This document shows positions 49,971 through 58,708 of a stretch of 64,000 nt of DNA, in pieces (the first letter of the stretch is position 1; each line of letters begins with the position of its first letter). The position numbers were made by a program, and so were the translations under genes. The notes beneath the pieces are model-generated. The model was not told the DNA's origin. It made no database searches and saw only the letters and a program-made list of their open reading frames with translations. The stretch is taken from contig DMMY01000021.1 of NCBI GenBank assembly GCA_003452935.1, positions 1 to 64,000 on the forward strand. The letters are read 5' to 3'. This stretch comes from Elusimicrobiota bacterium. GTDB lineage: Bacteria; Elusimicrobiota; Elusimicrobia; UBA1565; UBA9628.

Positions 49971-51407
49971 ATGAAAAGAATCCTCGTCCTGACGCTGTCT
50001 GCGGCGGCCTGGCTGAGCGCGTGTTCTCCGCCGCGCGGCGAGGCCGTGCGCGCCGTGAAGGTCGAAGACGGGGAGATCGAACCCGCCCAATGGGGCAAGG
50101 CCTGGCCGCTCCACTTTGAATCCTGGAAACGGACCGAGGAGCCCACTCCGGCGGGCCAGAGCAAGTACAAGCGGGGCTGGGACACGGACCGGAAGGTCTA
50201 CGACAAGCTTTCGGAGTTCCCGTACCTGGCCCTGCTTTTCAAGGGTTGGGGCTTCGGCGTCGAGTACAACGAGCCCCGCGGCCATATGCACATGCTCTCC
50301 GACGTCCTGGCGATCGACCCCTCGCGGGTCAAGGCCGGCGGAGTCTGCCTGACCTGCAAGACGCCGTACGCCCCGGCGCTGGAACAGAAGCTCGGCAAGG
50401 ACTATTACTCCAAACCCTTCCTCGAGGTCCACTCCCAAATCCCGAAGGGTCATGCCGCGCTCGGGACCGCCTGCGCCGACTGCCACGACTCGAAAGACGC
50501 CTCCCTGAGGATATCCCGAGGCTTCACGCTGGGCCAGGCCTTGCGCTCGATCGGCAAGGATCCGGATAAGCTCTCGCGCCAGGAACTGCGCAGCGCGGTC
50601 TGCGCCCAATGCCACGTGACCTACGCGATCCCGAAGGACAAGGAGATGCGCTCGACCGGGGTCTTCTTCCCCTGGGCGGGCGGACGCTGGGGCAAGATAG
50701 CCATCGAGGACATCATCGCTCACGTCCGGAAGACCCCCGAATGGGTCCAGTCCGTCACGGGCTTCAAGCTGGGCTTTCTCCGCCATCCGGAATTCGAGCT
50801 CTTGTCGAACGACAGCGTCCACTGGCGGGCCGGAGCCGCCTGCGCCGACTGCCACATGCCCTATGAACGCGTCGGCTCCTACAAGATATCGGACCATCGG
50901 GTCATGAGTCCGCTCAAGAACGGGTTGCAGGGCTGCATCCAGTGCCATTCCGAGGACGAGGACTGGCTCAAGGAGCGCGTCCTGGCGACGCAGGATCGCG
51001 CGGCGTCGCTGCTGTTGCGCGCGGGCTACGCGACGGCCGGGGTCGCCAAGCTCTTCGAGAAGGCCCATGCCGCGCAAGCGGCGGGAAAGAAGATCGATCC
51101 CGCCCTTTACGCCTCGGCCAAAAGCCATTACGAGGAAGCGTTCTACCGCGCGACCTTCATCGGCGCGGAGAACTCGATGGGCTTCCACAACCCGGCGGAG
51201 ACGATGCGGGTCCTGGCGGACGCGACGGCCCACGCCCTGCGCGCCGAGGCCCTCCTGCGCCAGGCGCTGGCCGCGGCCGGAGTGCTCGTGCCCGAGCGCA
51301 TAGACCTCGAGCTGGCGAAATATCTCGAGAAGCGAGGAGATAGGAAGCTCGGCTTCGATCGGTCCGCGGAGTTCCAGGACCCCTTCGGGACCCAGAAGGA
51401 TTTTTAG
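49971..51407 (+). CDS. nrfA: ammonia-forming cytochrome c nitrite reductase
   Basis: From ATG 49971 (GAGGAG upstream) the 478-residue product has a lipoprotein-like signal (LSAAAWLSAC). It has the unusual active-site haem CLTCK (CxxCK) and four CxxCH sites: CADCH, CAQCH, CADCH and CIQCH. This 1+4 set is diagnostic of NrfA, which reduces nitrite to ammonium with six electrons in the periplasm. LGFDRSAEFQDPFGTQKDF is the normal end. NrfH upstream supplies electrons. Confidence 0.95.
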   Translation: MKRILVLTLSAAAWLSACSPPRGEAVRAVKVEDGEIEPAQWGKAWPLHFESWKRTEEPTPAGQSKYKRGWDTDRKVYDKLSEFPYLALLFKGWGFGVEYNEPRGHMHMLSDVLAIDPSRVKAGGVCLTCKTPYAPALEQKLGKDYYSKPFLEVHSQIPKGHAALGTACADCHDSKDASLRISRGFTLGQALRSIGKDPDKLSRQELRSAVCAQCHVTYAIPKDKEMRSTGVFFPWAGGRWGKIAIEDIIAHVRKTPEWVQSVTGFKLGFLRHPEFELLSNDSVHWRAGAACADCHMPYERVGSYKISDHRVMSPLKNGLQGCIQCHSEDEDWLKERVLATQDRAASLLLRAGYATAGVAKLFEKAHAAQAAGKKIDPALYASAKSHYEEAFYRATFIGAENSMGFHNPAETMRVLADATAHALRAEALLRQALAAAGVLVPERIDLELAKYLEKRGDRKLGFDRSAEFQDPFGTQKDF

Positions 51408-51489
51408 AGGGGGCTCTGCGCCGCGCCCTTCTTGTCCGTTCTTGATGAGCCGGAACGCGACGCGGCCGGCGGATTTAAATAAGTAAAAT

Positions 51490-52014
51490 ATGCGGGTGTT
51501 GGAAAACTTGAGCAAGGAGGAGCTTGTCCGGCACATCGCGCAGATGAACGCCGATATGCTCGGGCTGCAGGCGAGGCTCCGGCAGGCGACGGACCAGTCC
51601 GACTGGGTCGCCGAGGCGATGAAGGCCCGGACGCGCGTCCTCAACGAGAGAGTCAAGGAACTCAACTGCATCTGTCAGGTAATCCGGATTTTCCGCGATC
51701 CCGACCTCCGGTTCGGGCAGCGGGTCGGCAAGATCGTCGACCTTCTGCCGCGGGCATGGCAATACCCCGATCTGGCATGCGCCAGAGCCGTGGTAGACGC
51801 GCAGGAGTTTAGAACGCATCAGTTTCGCGAAACCCCATGGACGCAGCGGGAGCAGATACTGGTCAAGGGATATCCCAGGGGATGCGTCGAGGTGTGCTAC
51901 TTGCAGGAGCGTCCTGCGGCGGACGAGGGGCCGTTCCTCCGGGAGGAACGTATGCTGCTGAGGGTCATCGCGGAGTGCCTGGGCGCTATCTGCGAGACGG
52001 ATAGGCTGCCGTGA
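51490..52014 (+). CDS. stand-alone GAF-like sensory domain
   Basis: The 174-residue protein starts with a coiled coil (about 1-60, LSKEELVRHIAQMNADMLGLQARLRQ) and continues as a domain with RVKELNCICQVIRIFRDPD, LPRAWQYPDLACARAV and KGYPRGCVEVCYLQERP, a pattern often found at the N-terminus of histidine kinases and diguanylate cyclases. Here no kinase part follows. It may bind a small ligand and act on another regulator. No Shine-Dalgarno sequence is seen; TTAAAT lies 9 nt before the ATG. Confidence 0.65.
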   Translation: MRVLENLSKEELVRHIAQMNADMLGLQARLRQATDQSDWVAEAMKARTRVLNERVKELNCICQVIRIFRDPDLRFGQRVGKIVDLLPRAWQYPDLACARAVVDAQEFRTHQFRETPWTQREQILVKGYPRGCVEVCYLQERPAADEGPFLREERMLLRVIAECLGAICETDRLP

Positions 52015-52042
52015 GGCCTTGGCACCCCGGCCAACGGCGGCC

Positions 52043-53152
52043 TCAGGGGCCGGTCGAGAACCGGTACGTCGATTTCGTCCGGTAGACCTCTCCGGGGCTT
52101 AGGACGGTGCTCGGGAACCCCGGCTTGTTGGGCGAGTCCGGATAGTGCTGGGTCTCCAGGCAGAAAGCGGTGCGAAAGTCGTCCGTCTTGCCGCCCTTGA
52201 TTCGGTTCTTGCCCTCCATGAAGTTGCCGCCGTAGAACTGGAGCCCCGGCTCGGAGGTCTCCACGGTCATGACGATGCCCGAGCGGTCGCCCGTGACGAC
52301 GGCCGCGCGCGGCCCGTTGAGGACGAAGTTGTGGTCGTATCCCTTCCCGTGCTTGAGCTGGTCGTTGGGCTCCTCCAGCCGGGCGCCGATGCGCGCGGGC
52401 TTGCGGAAGTCGAAGGGTGTGCCCGCCACGGGGGCCAGCTCCCCGGTCGGGATGAGCGTCTCGTCTACGGGCGTGTAGCGGTCCGCTTCGATCATCAGGA
52501 CGTGGTCGTTGATCGTCCCGCTGCCCTGGCCGTTGAGGTTGAAGAAGGCGTGGTTGGTGAGGTTGACGACCGTCTTCTTGTCCGTAGTCGCCTCGTAGTC
52601 CAGGGTCAGCGCGTTCTCGGTCAGGGTGTAGGTGACCTTCGCCCGCAGGGCGCCCGGATAGCCCTCTTCGCCGTCCTGGGATACGTAGCTCAGCTCGAGG
52701 GCGTTCTTCCCCACGGGGCGGGCGTCCCACACCACGTACTGGAATCCCTTCTTGCCGCCGTGCAGATGGTTGGCGCCGTTGTTCGTCGCGAGCTCGTAGG
52801 CCTTGCCGTCGAGGGAGAAGCGTCCCTTGGCGATCCGGTTGCCGTACCGGCCGATCGTGGCCCCGAAGTAGGGCTCGGTGGCCTTCTGGTATTGCTCCAC
52901 GGTATCGAAGCCGACGACCACGTCCGTGGGGCGGCCGTCCTTGTCCGGCACCAGCAGGCTGACCAGGCGGCCGCCATAGTTCGTGACGGCGGCCTTCCAA
53001 CCCTTCTTGTTCTTCAAGACGTACAGCGCGGTCTGCTTGCCGTCGATCTTCATCTTATAGGCTCCGGCCGATGGTATTTGGGACTGCGCCCGCGCGCAGG
53101 GGAAAAAGGTCACGGTCAGGACCAAGGCCAACGACGCAGCGATCATTTTCAT
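52043..53152 (-). CDS. galM: exported aldose 1-epimerase (galactose mutarotase)
   Basis: The 369-residue enzyme has a signal peptide (AASLALVLTVTFFPCARAQS), so it acts outside the cytoplasm, unlike most GalM proteins. The catalytic residues are visible: His in NLTNHAFFNLNG, and the sugar-binding HLHGG and RIAKGRF segments near the start. It interconverts alpha- and beta-galactose. It overlaps galT by 4 bp, being the last gene of the galactose operon. Confidence 0.9.
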   Translation of the reverse strand: MKMIAASLALVLTVTFFPCARAQSQIPSAGAYKMKIDGKQTALYVLKNKKGWKAAVTNYGGRLVSLLVPDKDGRPTDVVVGFDTVEQYQKATEPYFGATIGRYGNRIAKGRFSLDGKAYELATNNGANHLHGGKKGFQYVVWDARPVGKNALELSYVSQDGEEGYPGALRAKVTYTLTENALTLDYEATTDKKTVVNLTNHAFFNLNGQGSGTINDHVLMIEADRYTPVDETLIPTGELAPVAGTPFDFRKPARIGARLEEPNDQLKHGKGYDHNFVLNGPRAAVVTGDRSGIVMTVETSEPGLQFYGGNFMEGKNRIKGGKTDDFRTAFCLETQHYPDSPNKPGFPSTVLSPGEVYRTKSTYRFSTGP

Positions 53153-54237
53153 GTGGGCTCCTTATCCATCGCCGAGCCGGCGGCCCGGTCGGCGGTCTTG
53201 TAGTGCGTTTGGGGCAGTTCTCTCAAGGTCGCGGCCGCCCGCTCGGGGGTGATGTCCCTCTGCGGGTTGGCCAGCATCTCGTAGCCGACCATGAACTTGC
53301 GGACCGTCGCCGAGCGCAGCAGCGGCGGATAAAAGTGCATGTGCCAGTGCCATTCGGGATGGCCGCCGTCGTTGACCGGGCTCTGGTGCATCCCGGCCGA
53401 GTAGGGAAAAGAGACGCAGAACAGGTTGTCGTAGCGGGCGGTCAGGCGCTTGAGGATGTCGGCCAGCGCCCGGTCCTCGGCCGGATCGAAGTCGAGGAGG
53501 CTGGGCACTGAGCGCCGGCTGACGATCATCGTCTCGAATGGCCATACCGCCCAGAAGGGGACCAGGGCGACGAAGCGCTCGTTGGAGCACACGATCCTCT
53601 TGCCCTGCTCGAGCTCCGCGGCCAGATAGTCCGCCAGCAGGGTCCTTCCCGTGCGCTCGTAGTGGCTTTTCTGGCGCGCCGACTCCTTGACCATCTCCTC
53701 CGGAGGCGTGCTCTGCGCCCATATCTGGCCGTGGGGATGCGGGTTGCTGCATCCCATGGTCTCGCCTTTGTTCTCGAATATCAGGATGGAGCGGATCCAC
53801 GGCCGGCCAGCCAGCGCGCGGTACTCTTCCCGCCACAGTCCGATCACCCGCTCGATGTCCGCCGGCTCCAGCTCCGGCAGGGTCAGGTCGTGGCGGGGGG
53901 AGAAGCAGATCACCCGGCAAAGCCCCCGCTCGCCGCGCGCCTGGAGCAGGGAGCCCTCGCCGCAGCCGCCGTCCGGGACGTCCGGCAGGAGGGCGGAGAA
54001 GTCGTTGGTGAAGGCGTAGGGCCCCGTGTACTCGGGGTTCCGGGCGGAGCCGGCGCGCTGGTTGCCCGGGCAGAGGTAGCAGGCGGGGTCGCGGCGCGCC
54101 GCGGCATGGGCCGCGTGCGTCTCGCGTTTGCCCTGCCAGGGCCTCTTGGCCCGGTGGGGGGAAACCAGAACCCACTCCCCGGTCAGGGCGTTGAGCCGCC
54201 TGTGCGGGTGGTCGTCTAAGCTGAAGGCTTCAGGCAT
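53149..54237 (-). CDS. galT: galactose-1-phosphate uridylyltransferase
   Basis: The 362-residue protein has the catalytic HPHGQIW motif (His of HPH is uridylylated), two zinc-type cysteines in CYLCPG, and the later EWHWHMHFYPP metal site. It exchanges UDP between glucose-1-phosphate and galactose-1-phosphate in the Leloir pathway. It overlaps galK by 8 bp and galM by 4 bp. Confidence 0.95.
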   Translation of the reverse strand: MPEAFSLDDHPHRRLNALTGEWVLVSPHRAKRPWQGKRETHAAHAAARRDPACYLCPGNQRAGSARNPEYTGPYAFTNDFSALLPDVPDGGCGEGSLLQARGERGLCRVICFSPRHDLTLPELEPADIERVIGLWREEYRALAGRPWIRSILIFENKGETMGCSNPHPHGQIWAQSTPPEEMVKESARQKSHYERTGRTLLADYLAAELEQGKRIVCSNERFVALVPFWAVWPFETMIVSRRSVPSLLDFDPAEDRALADILKRLTARYDNLFCVSFPYSAGMHQSPVNDGGHPEWHWHMHFYPPLLRSATVRKFMVGYEMLANPQRDITPERAAATLRELPQTHYKTADRAAGSAMDKEPT

Positions 54238-55414
54238 GGCAGAGCCCTTGGATCTCGGATGTTCCCTCGGATATCCGGGTCACGTAGGTCTTCATCGCGG
54301 TCTTGAAGCGCGATTCGTACTCCCGGGCGACGCGCGCGGCCACGGCCTCGACCGCCTCGGCCTTCACCAGGTTGATCGTGCAGCCTCCGAAGCCGCCGCC
54401 CATCATCCTCGCGCCGAGGACCGCGCCGTCCTGGCGCGCGCGGTCCACCAGGAAATCCAGCTCATCGCAGCTCACCTCGTAGGAGCGGCTGAGGCCCTCG
54501 TGGGCGGCGAACATCCGGCGTCCGAACGAGGCGATGTCTCCGGCGACGAGGTCCGCGCAGGCGTCCCGCAGGCGCGCGTTCTCCTCCACCACGTAGGCGC
54601 AGCGCCGGTAGACCAGCTCATCCTTGGGCAGGACGTGGCGGCGCAGCTGTTCGAGGCTCGCGTCCCGGAGGCTGCGGATGGAGGGCACGCTCTCGGCCAG
54701 GAGGCGTACGCCCGCCTCGCACTGCGCCCTGCGGGCGTTGTACTCGGAGGAGGCCAGGGAATGCTTCACGCCGGTATCGAAGAGCACGACCCGGATTGCG
54801 CTCGTGTCGAACGGGACATAGGCGTAGTCAAGGGAGCGGCAGTCCAGCCGGATGACGTGTCCCGCGCGGCCCAGCATGCTGGCGAACTGGTCCATGATCC
54901 CGCACTTGACGCCGACGAACTCGTTCTCGGCCCTTTGGGCGATCTTCACCATCGCCAGCCGGTCCAGCCCCAGGCCGAAGAGCCGGTCCAGCGCGAAGAC
55001 GACCGCGCACTCCAAGGCCGCCGAGGACGACATGCCGGCCCCGATGGGGATGTCCCCGCCGAAGACGCAGTCGAAGCCGGACAGGGAGTGCCCCGCCTTC
55101 TGGAGTTGGTCCACGACGCCGTTGATATAGTCCGACCAGTGCCTCTGGGGCTTTTTGGCGGGATGGACGTCGCCCGCGTATTCCTCGCTCAGGTCCGCGG
55201 CGATGAAACGGCAGCGCGCGTCGCAGCGCCGGGCCGCGGCCACGAATATGGCCTGTTCGATGGCGGCCGGCAGGACGAAGCCCTCGTTGTAGTCCGTGTG
55301 CTCGCCGATAAGGTTGATGCGGCCCGGCGAGCGGACCAGCAGCGGCTCGCCGCCGAACGCCGCGCGGAACTTCCGCGCGGCCGCCTCCGCCCGCGAACGT
55401 GGCTCCCTGCTCAT
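54230..55414 (-). CDS. galK: galactokinase
   Basis: From the ATG at 55412-55414 the product has 394 residues. It has the galactokinase signature GRINLIGEHTDYNEG, the GHMP ATP motif PIGAGMSSSAALE and the third motif GARMMGGGFGG. It phosphorylates galactose at C1. It overlaps the GH5-like gene by 4 bp and galT by 8 bp. Confidence 0.95.
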   Translation of the reverse strand: MSREPRSRAEAAARKFRAAFGGEPLLVRSPGRINLIGEHTDYNEGFVLPAAIEQAIFVAAARRCDARCRFIAADLSEEYAGDVHPAKKPQRHWSDYINGVVDQLQKAGHSLSGFDCVFGGDIPIGAGMSSSAALECAVVFALDRLFGLGLDRLAMVKIAQRAENEFVGVKCGIMDQFASMLGRAGHVIRLDCRSLDYAYVPFDTSAIRVVLFDTGVKHSLASSEYNARRAQCEAGVRLLAESVPSIRSLRDASLEQLRRHVLPKDELVYRRCAYVVEENARLRDACADLVAGDIASFGRRMFAAHEGLSRSYEVSCDELDFLVDRARQDGAVLGARMMGGGFGGCTINLVKAEAVEAVAARVAREYESRFKTAMKTYVTRISEGTSEIQGLCHA

Positions 55415-56538
55415 TTGTTCGGAGTTCCCGCCAGCTTCTTGATAAGTTCGACCTCGTCGCGCCGGTAGGGGGAGCCGTCCTGGCGGAAGATGTCGTGAAA
55501 CCACTCCGCGGGTTCGGAGCCGTCCTCGAGGGGGGTGTCCCAGGCGTAGATCGTGTTCGACTTGCCGGCGACGAAGCCCCAGTTGATGGCGCCCACGTTT
55601 TTGCGCTTGAGCAGGGGAAGTATCGTGGAGAAGCGCGAGTTGCGGGTGCGGGCCATGTACTCGGTACAGATGAGCGGCCGGCCCGACGCCTTGAGCATCT
55701 CGATGACCCGCTGATGCCAGGGCGCCTCCTCGTAGTCGTGGTAGGTGATGACGTCCGAGTTCATGGCCTGGAAGGCGTTGAGCGTCTCGAAGTCCCAGGC
55801 CCACAGGCCGGCGCTGAGCGGCTGGTCCGGGTCCACGGCCCTGGCCCACTCGAAGACCTTGGCCAGCAGGGGCAGCGAGCTTTCCTTCTTGCCGGAGTTG
55901 CCCGGCTCGTTGTAAAGGTCCCAGAGCAGGATGCGGGGATCTTTCTGGAAGCGGGTCATCACGTCCTTGACGTAGCGCTCCAGCTCGGGATATAAAGAAG
56001 CGTCCTTGTGCATCGGATCGCCGGGGTCCTGGACCCAGCCCGAATTGTGGATGCCGGGCTTGGGCTCGGGCTGCTTTCCGGCTTTTGGGACCTTGTTCCA
56101 GCAGTCGTCGAAGAATACGAAGATGGTCCGGATGCCGTGCGCTTGCGCAATGCTCAGGAAGCGGTCCATGCGGTCCTTGAAGCCCTTGGGATCCTGCTTC
56201 CAGGCCAGGCTGTGCAGGTAGACGCGCACGGTGTTAAATCCGATGCCCTGGGCCCAGCCCAGTTCCCGGTCGATGGTCTCGGGGTCGAAGGTCTCGGCCT
56301 GCCACATCTCGAGCTGGTTGACCGCCGTGCGCGGGATATAGTCGGCGCCGACGAGCCACGGCTGGGAGGCGTACCACTTGTTCGCTTTCTCAACGGACCA
56401 TGTTTTTCCAGCCGGCCGGCCCTCGCCGGACTGGGCCGCGGCGGGCGGCGCTCCGTGGAGAGCGGCGAAGCTGACGGCGCCGGCCAGGACCACGGCCACG
56501 GCCGTCTTTATTGGCGAGATGTCTTTCATGAGAGTCAT
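55411..56538 (-). CDS. secreted GH5-like glycoside hydrolase
   Basis: The 375-residue product has a signal peptide (VAVVLAGAVSFAALHGAPPAAA). The barrel has DLYNEPG with the acid/base Glu211 and ICTEYM with the nucleophile Glu293, as in clan GH-A family 5-like cellulases and mannanases. FNTVRVYLHSLAW and TYHDYEEAPWHQ are further GH-A strands. Its place at the head of the galactose operon suggests it frees galactose or a galactoside from a polymer; the linkage is unknown. Confidence 0.82.
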   Translation of the reverse strand: MTLMKDISPIKTAVAVVLAGAVSFAALHGAPPAAAQSGEGRPAGKTWSVEKANKWYASQPWLVGADYIPRTAVNQLEMWQAETFDPETIDRELGWAQGIGFNTVRVYLHSLAWKQDPKGFKDRMDRFLSIAQAHGIRTIFVFFDDCWNKVPKAGKQPEPKPGIHNSGWVQDPGDPMHKDASLYPELERYVKDVMTRFQKDPRILLWDLYNEPGNSGKKESSLPLLAKVFEWARAVDPDQPLSAGLWAWDFETLNAFQAMNSDVITYHDYEEAPWHQRVIEMLKASGRPLICTEYMARTRNSRFSTILPLLKRKNVGAINWGFVAGKSNTIYAWDTPLEDGSEPAEWFHDIFRQDGSPYRRDEVELIKKLAGTPNK

Positions 56539-56652
56539 GTGGTCTTCCTTAATATTAAGCTGATGCGTGCTGGGGCATCGCGCTGCGAGTCCATGGGGGA
56601 ACGCCGGTTTATCGAACCGCCAGCGGCCTTACGAAACCCTCGCAAGTTTATG

Positions 56653-56658
56653 TATACT
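56653..56658 (+). promoter_or_regulatory. -10 box of the symporter promoter
   Basis: TATACT at 56653-56658 lies 38 nt before the symporter start, with a weak TTACGA 18 bp upstream (56629-56634). The transcript would carry the AGGAG ribosome site at normal distance. Confidence 0.45.
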
Positions 56659-56696
56659 AGCACTTCCTAAATTCAGACTCAACAGGAGCGCTCTAG

Positions 56697-58502
56697 ATGT
56701 CTTTGACTTTCATCGATTGGCTCATCATGGCGGTTTACTTCGCTTTCGTGCTCGGCATCGGAGCCGCCCTCAAGCGTTTCATGAAGACCAGCGACGATTT
56801 CTTCCTGGCGGGCCGTTCGATGCCCGCCTGGGTGGCGGGCCTGGCCTTCATCTCGGCCAACCTTGGCGCCCAGGAGGTCATCGGCATGGCGGCCTCCGGC
56901 GCCAAATACGGTATTGCCACGAGCCACTTCTACTGGATCGGCGCCATCCCGGCCATGGTCTTCGTGGGCCTCTTCATGATGCCGTTCTATTACGGCTCCC
57001 GCGCCCGCTCCGTGCCGGAGTATCTGCGCCTGCGATTCAACGAGCAGACGCGCGCCCTCAACGCCGTTTCCTTCGCGGCCATGACCGTCTTCTCCTCCGG
57101 CATCTCCATGTACGCCATGGCCAAGCTGATCGTGACCCTGCACATCTTCGACGGCCTCTGCGCGGCCGCGGGCATACCCGCCGCCTGGATATTCCACGTG
57201 AGCATCATCGTCTCCGCGCTCATCGTGCTGATCTATATATTCCTGGGCGGCCTGACCAGCGCGATTTACAACGAGGTGCTCCAGTTCTTCCTGATCGTCG
57301 CGGGCTTTCTGCCGCTCGTCTGGCTGGGGCTCAAGGACGTCGGCGGCTGGGAGGGGCTGACGGCGCGGTTGCCGGACCCGTCCTTCGCCCATTCCTGGGT
57401 CGGCATGGGCAGCCCCCAGACCAACGCCTTCGGCGTGGAGTGGTTCGGGCTCGCCATGGGGCTGGGCTTCGTGCTGTCCTTCGGCTATTGGTGCACGGAT
57501 TTCCTCGTCGTGCAGAGGGCGATGGCCGCCGACTCCATGAGCGCGGCCCGGCGCACCCCTCTTATCGCCGCGCTGCCCAAGATGCTGATGCCCTTCCTGG
57601 TCATCCTGCCGGGCCTCATCGCCGTCTCGCTGGCCGCCGGCGCGGCGCAGCCCGCGCGGATCGTCGAGGGCGTTGCCTTGGAGGCCGCAGCACAGCCCGG
57701 AGGCCGGGGCATCATCCCGGTGAAGATGGAGCCGGGCACGGACCGGCCGGCGCTGGACAGCGAGGGCAAGCCCCAGCTTGACTACGACATGGCCATCCCC
57801 ATGATGCTTCTGCATTACTTCCCGACCGGCCTGCTGGGGCTGGGCCTGACCGCCCTGCTGGCCAGCTTCATGTCCGGGATGGCGGGCAACGTCACGGCGT
57901 TCAATACGGTGTGGACCTACGATATCTATCAATCCTATATCAAGCCGAACGCCTCGGACCAGCATTATCTATGGATGGGGCACATGGCCACGGTCTTCGG
58001 CATAGGCCTTTCCGTGCTGGCGGCCTACGCCGCGACCCGCTTCAACAACATCATGGACATGCTCCAGCTGGTCTTCGCCTTCGTCAACGCGCCGCTTTTC
58101 GCGACGTTCCTGTTGGGCATGTTCTGGAAGCGGGCCACCGGGCACGGGGCCTTCTTCGGCTTGCTCGCGGGCATCGCCGCCGCCGCGGTCCATCACGGCA
58201 TGACCCTGCCGGCCGGCGCGGTCTGCGGCATCAAAGGCGGCTGGGCCGTCGTCGTCCATCACTACCCGAGCGAGATGGCGCAGAATTTCTGGACGGCCAT
58301 CTGGGCTTGGTGCGTCTGCTTCGGCGTGACCATCGCGGTGAGCCTGCTGACCCGGCCGCGCCCGGACAATGAACTGGTCGGGCTGGTCTACTCGCTGACC
58401 GAGAAGCCCGAGGAGGACCGCCTGCCGTGGCTGCGCCGTCCGGCGGCGTTGGGGATCGCCGTCCTCGTCTGCACGCTGGCGCTGAACCTGATCTTCTGGT
58501 AG
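56697..58502 (+). CDS. sodium/solute symporter (SSS family, vSGLT-like)
   Basis: The 601-residue protein has about 14 membrane helices. SSS features include DDFFLAGRSMPAWVAGLAFISANLGAQEVIGMAASG at the start, RSVPEYLRLRFNEQTRALNA and GFVLSFGYWCTDFLVVQRAMAA. The pattern is that of sodium-galactose or sodium-glucose importers. It is divergent from the GH5-galK-galT-galM operon, so galactose is the expected substrate. A 63-residue membrane protein gene follows. Confidence 0.87.
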   Translation: MSLTFIDWLIMAVYFAFVLGIGAALKRFMKTSDDFFLAGRSMPAWVAGLAFISANLGAQEVIGMAASGAKYGIATSHFYWIGAIPAMVFVGLFMMPFYYGSRARSVPEYLRLRFNEQTRALNAVSFAAMTVFSSGISMYAMAKLIVTLHIFDGLCAAAGIPAAWIFHVSIIVSALIVLIYIFLGGLTSAIYNEVLQFFLIVAGFLPLVWLGLKDVGGWEGLTARLPDPSFAHSWVGMGSPQTNAFGVEWFGLAMGLGFVLSFGYWCTDFLVVQRAMAADSMSAARRTPLIAALPKMLMPFLVILPGLIAVSLAAGAAQPARIVEGVALEAAAQPGGRGIIPVKMEPGTDRPALDSEGKPQLDYDMAIPMMLLHYFPTGLLGLGLTALLASFMSGMAGNVTAFNTVWTYDIYQSYIKPNASDQHYLWMGHMATVFGIGLSVLAAYAATRFNNIMDMLQLVFAFVNAPLFATFLLGMFWKRATGHGAFFGLLAGIAAAAVHHGMTLPAGAVCGIKGGWAVVVHHYPSEMAQNFWTAIWAWCVCFGVTIAVSLLTRPRPDNELVGLVYSLTEKPEEDRLPWLRRPAALGIAVLVCTLALNLIFW

Positions 58503-58516
58503 GAAAGGAGCGACCT

Positions 58517-58708
58517 ATGGGCCTCGATATCCGCGTTCCGATAGGCTTGATGTTCGTGATCCTGGGCCTGCTGTTGGGGGGCTTCGGGATATTCAGCGAC
58601 CCCGCCCTCTACGCCCGGTCCCTCGGTGTGAACGTGAACCTGTGGTGGGGGATCGCCTTGGTCGTTTTCGGGGGCGGTTTCCTAGGGCTGAGCCGACGCC
58701 GCGGCTGA
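58517..58708 (+). CDS. two-helix small membrane protein
   Basis: ATG 58517 has GGAG 7 nt upstream. The 63-residue product has two membrane helices (GLMFVILGLLLGGFGIF; WGIALVVFGGGFLGL) and a short RRRG end. Similar small proteins often follow SSS symporters and may be accessory subunits. It overlaps the end of the convergent ABC-like gene by 27 bp. Confidence 0.65.
   Translation: MGLDIRVPIGLMFVILGLLLGGFGIFSDPALYARSLGVNVNLWWGIALVVFGGGFLGLSRRRG

Noticed and set aside
56679..57965. 428-codon minus-strand frame opposite the symporter
   Set aside because: His/Gly/Glu-rich composition typical of an antisense shadow; the plus strand encodes an SSS symporter.
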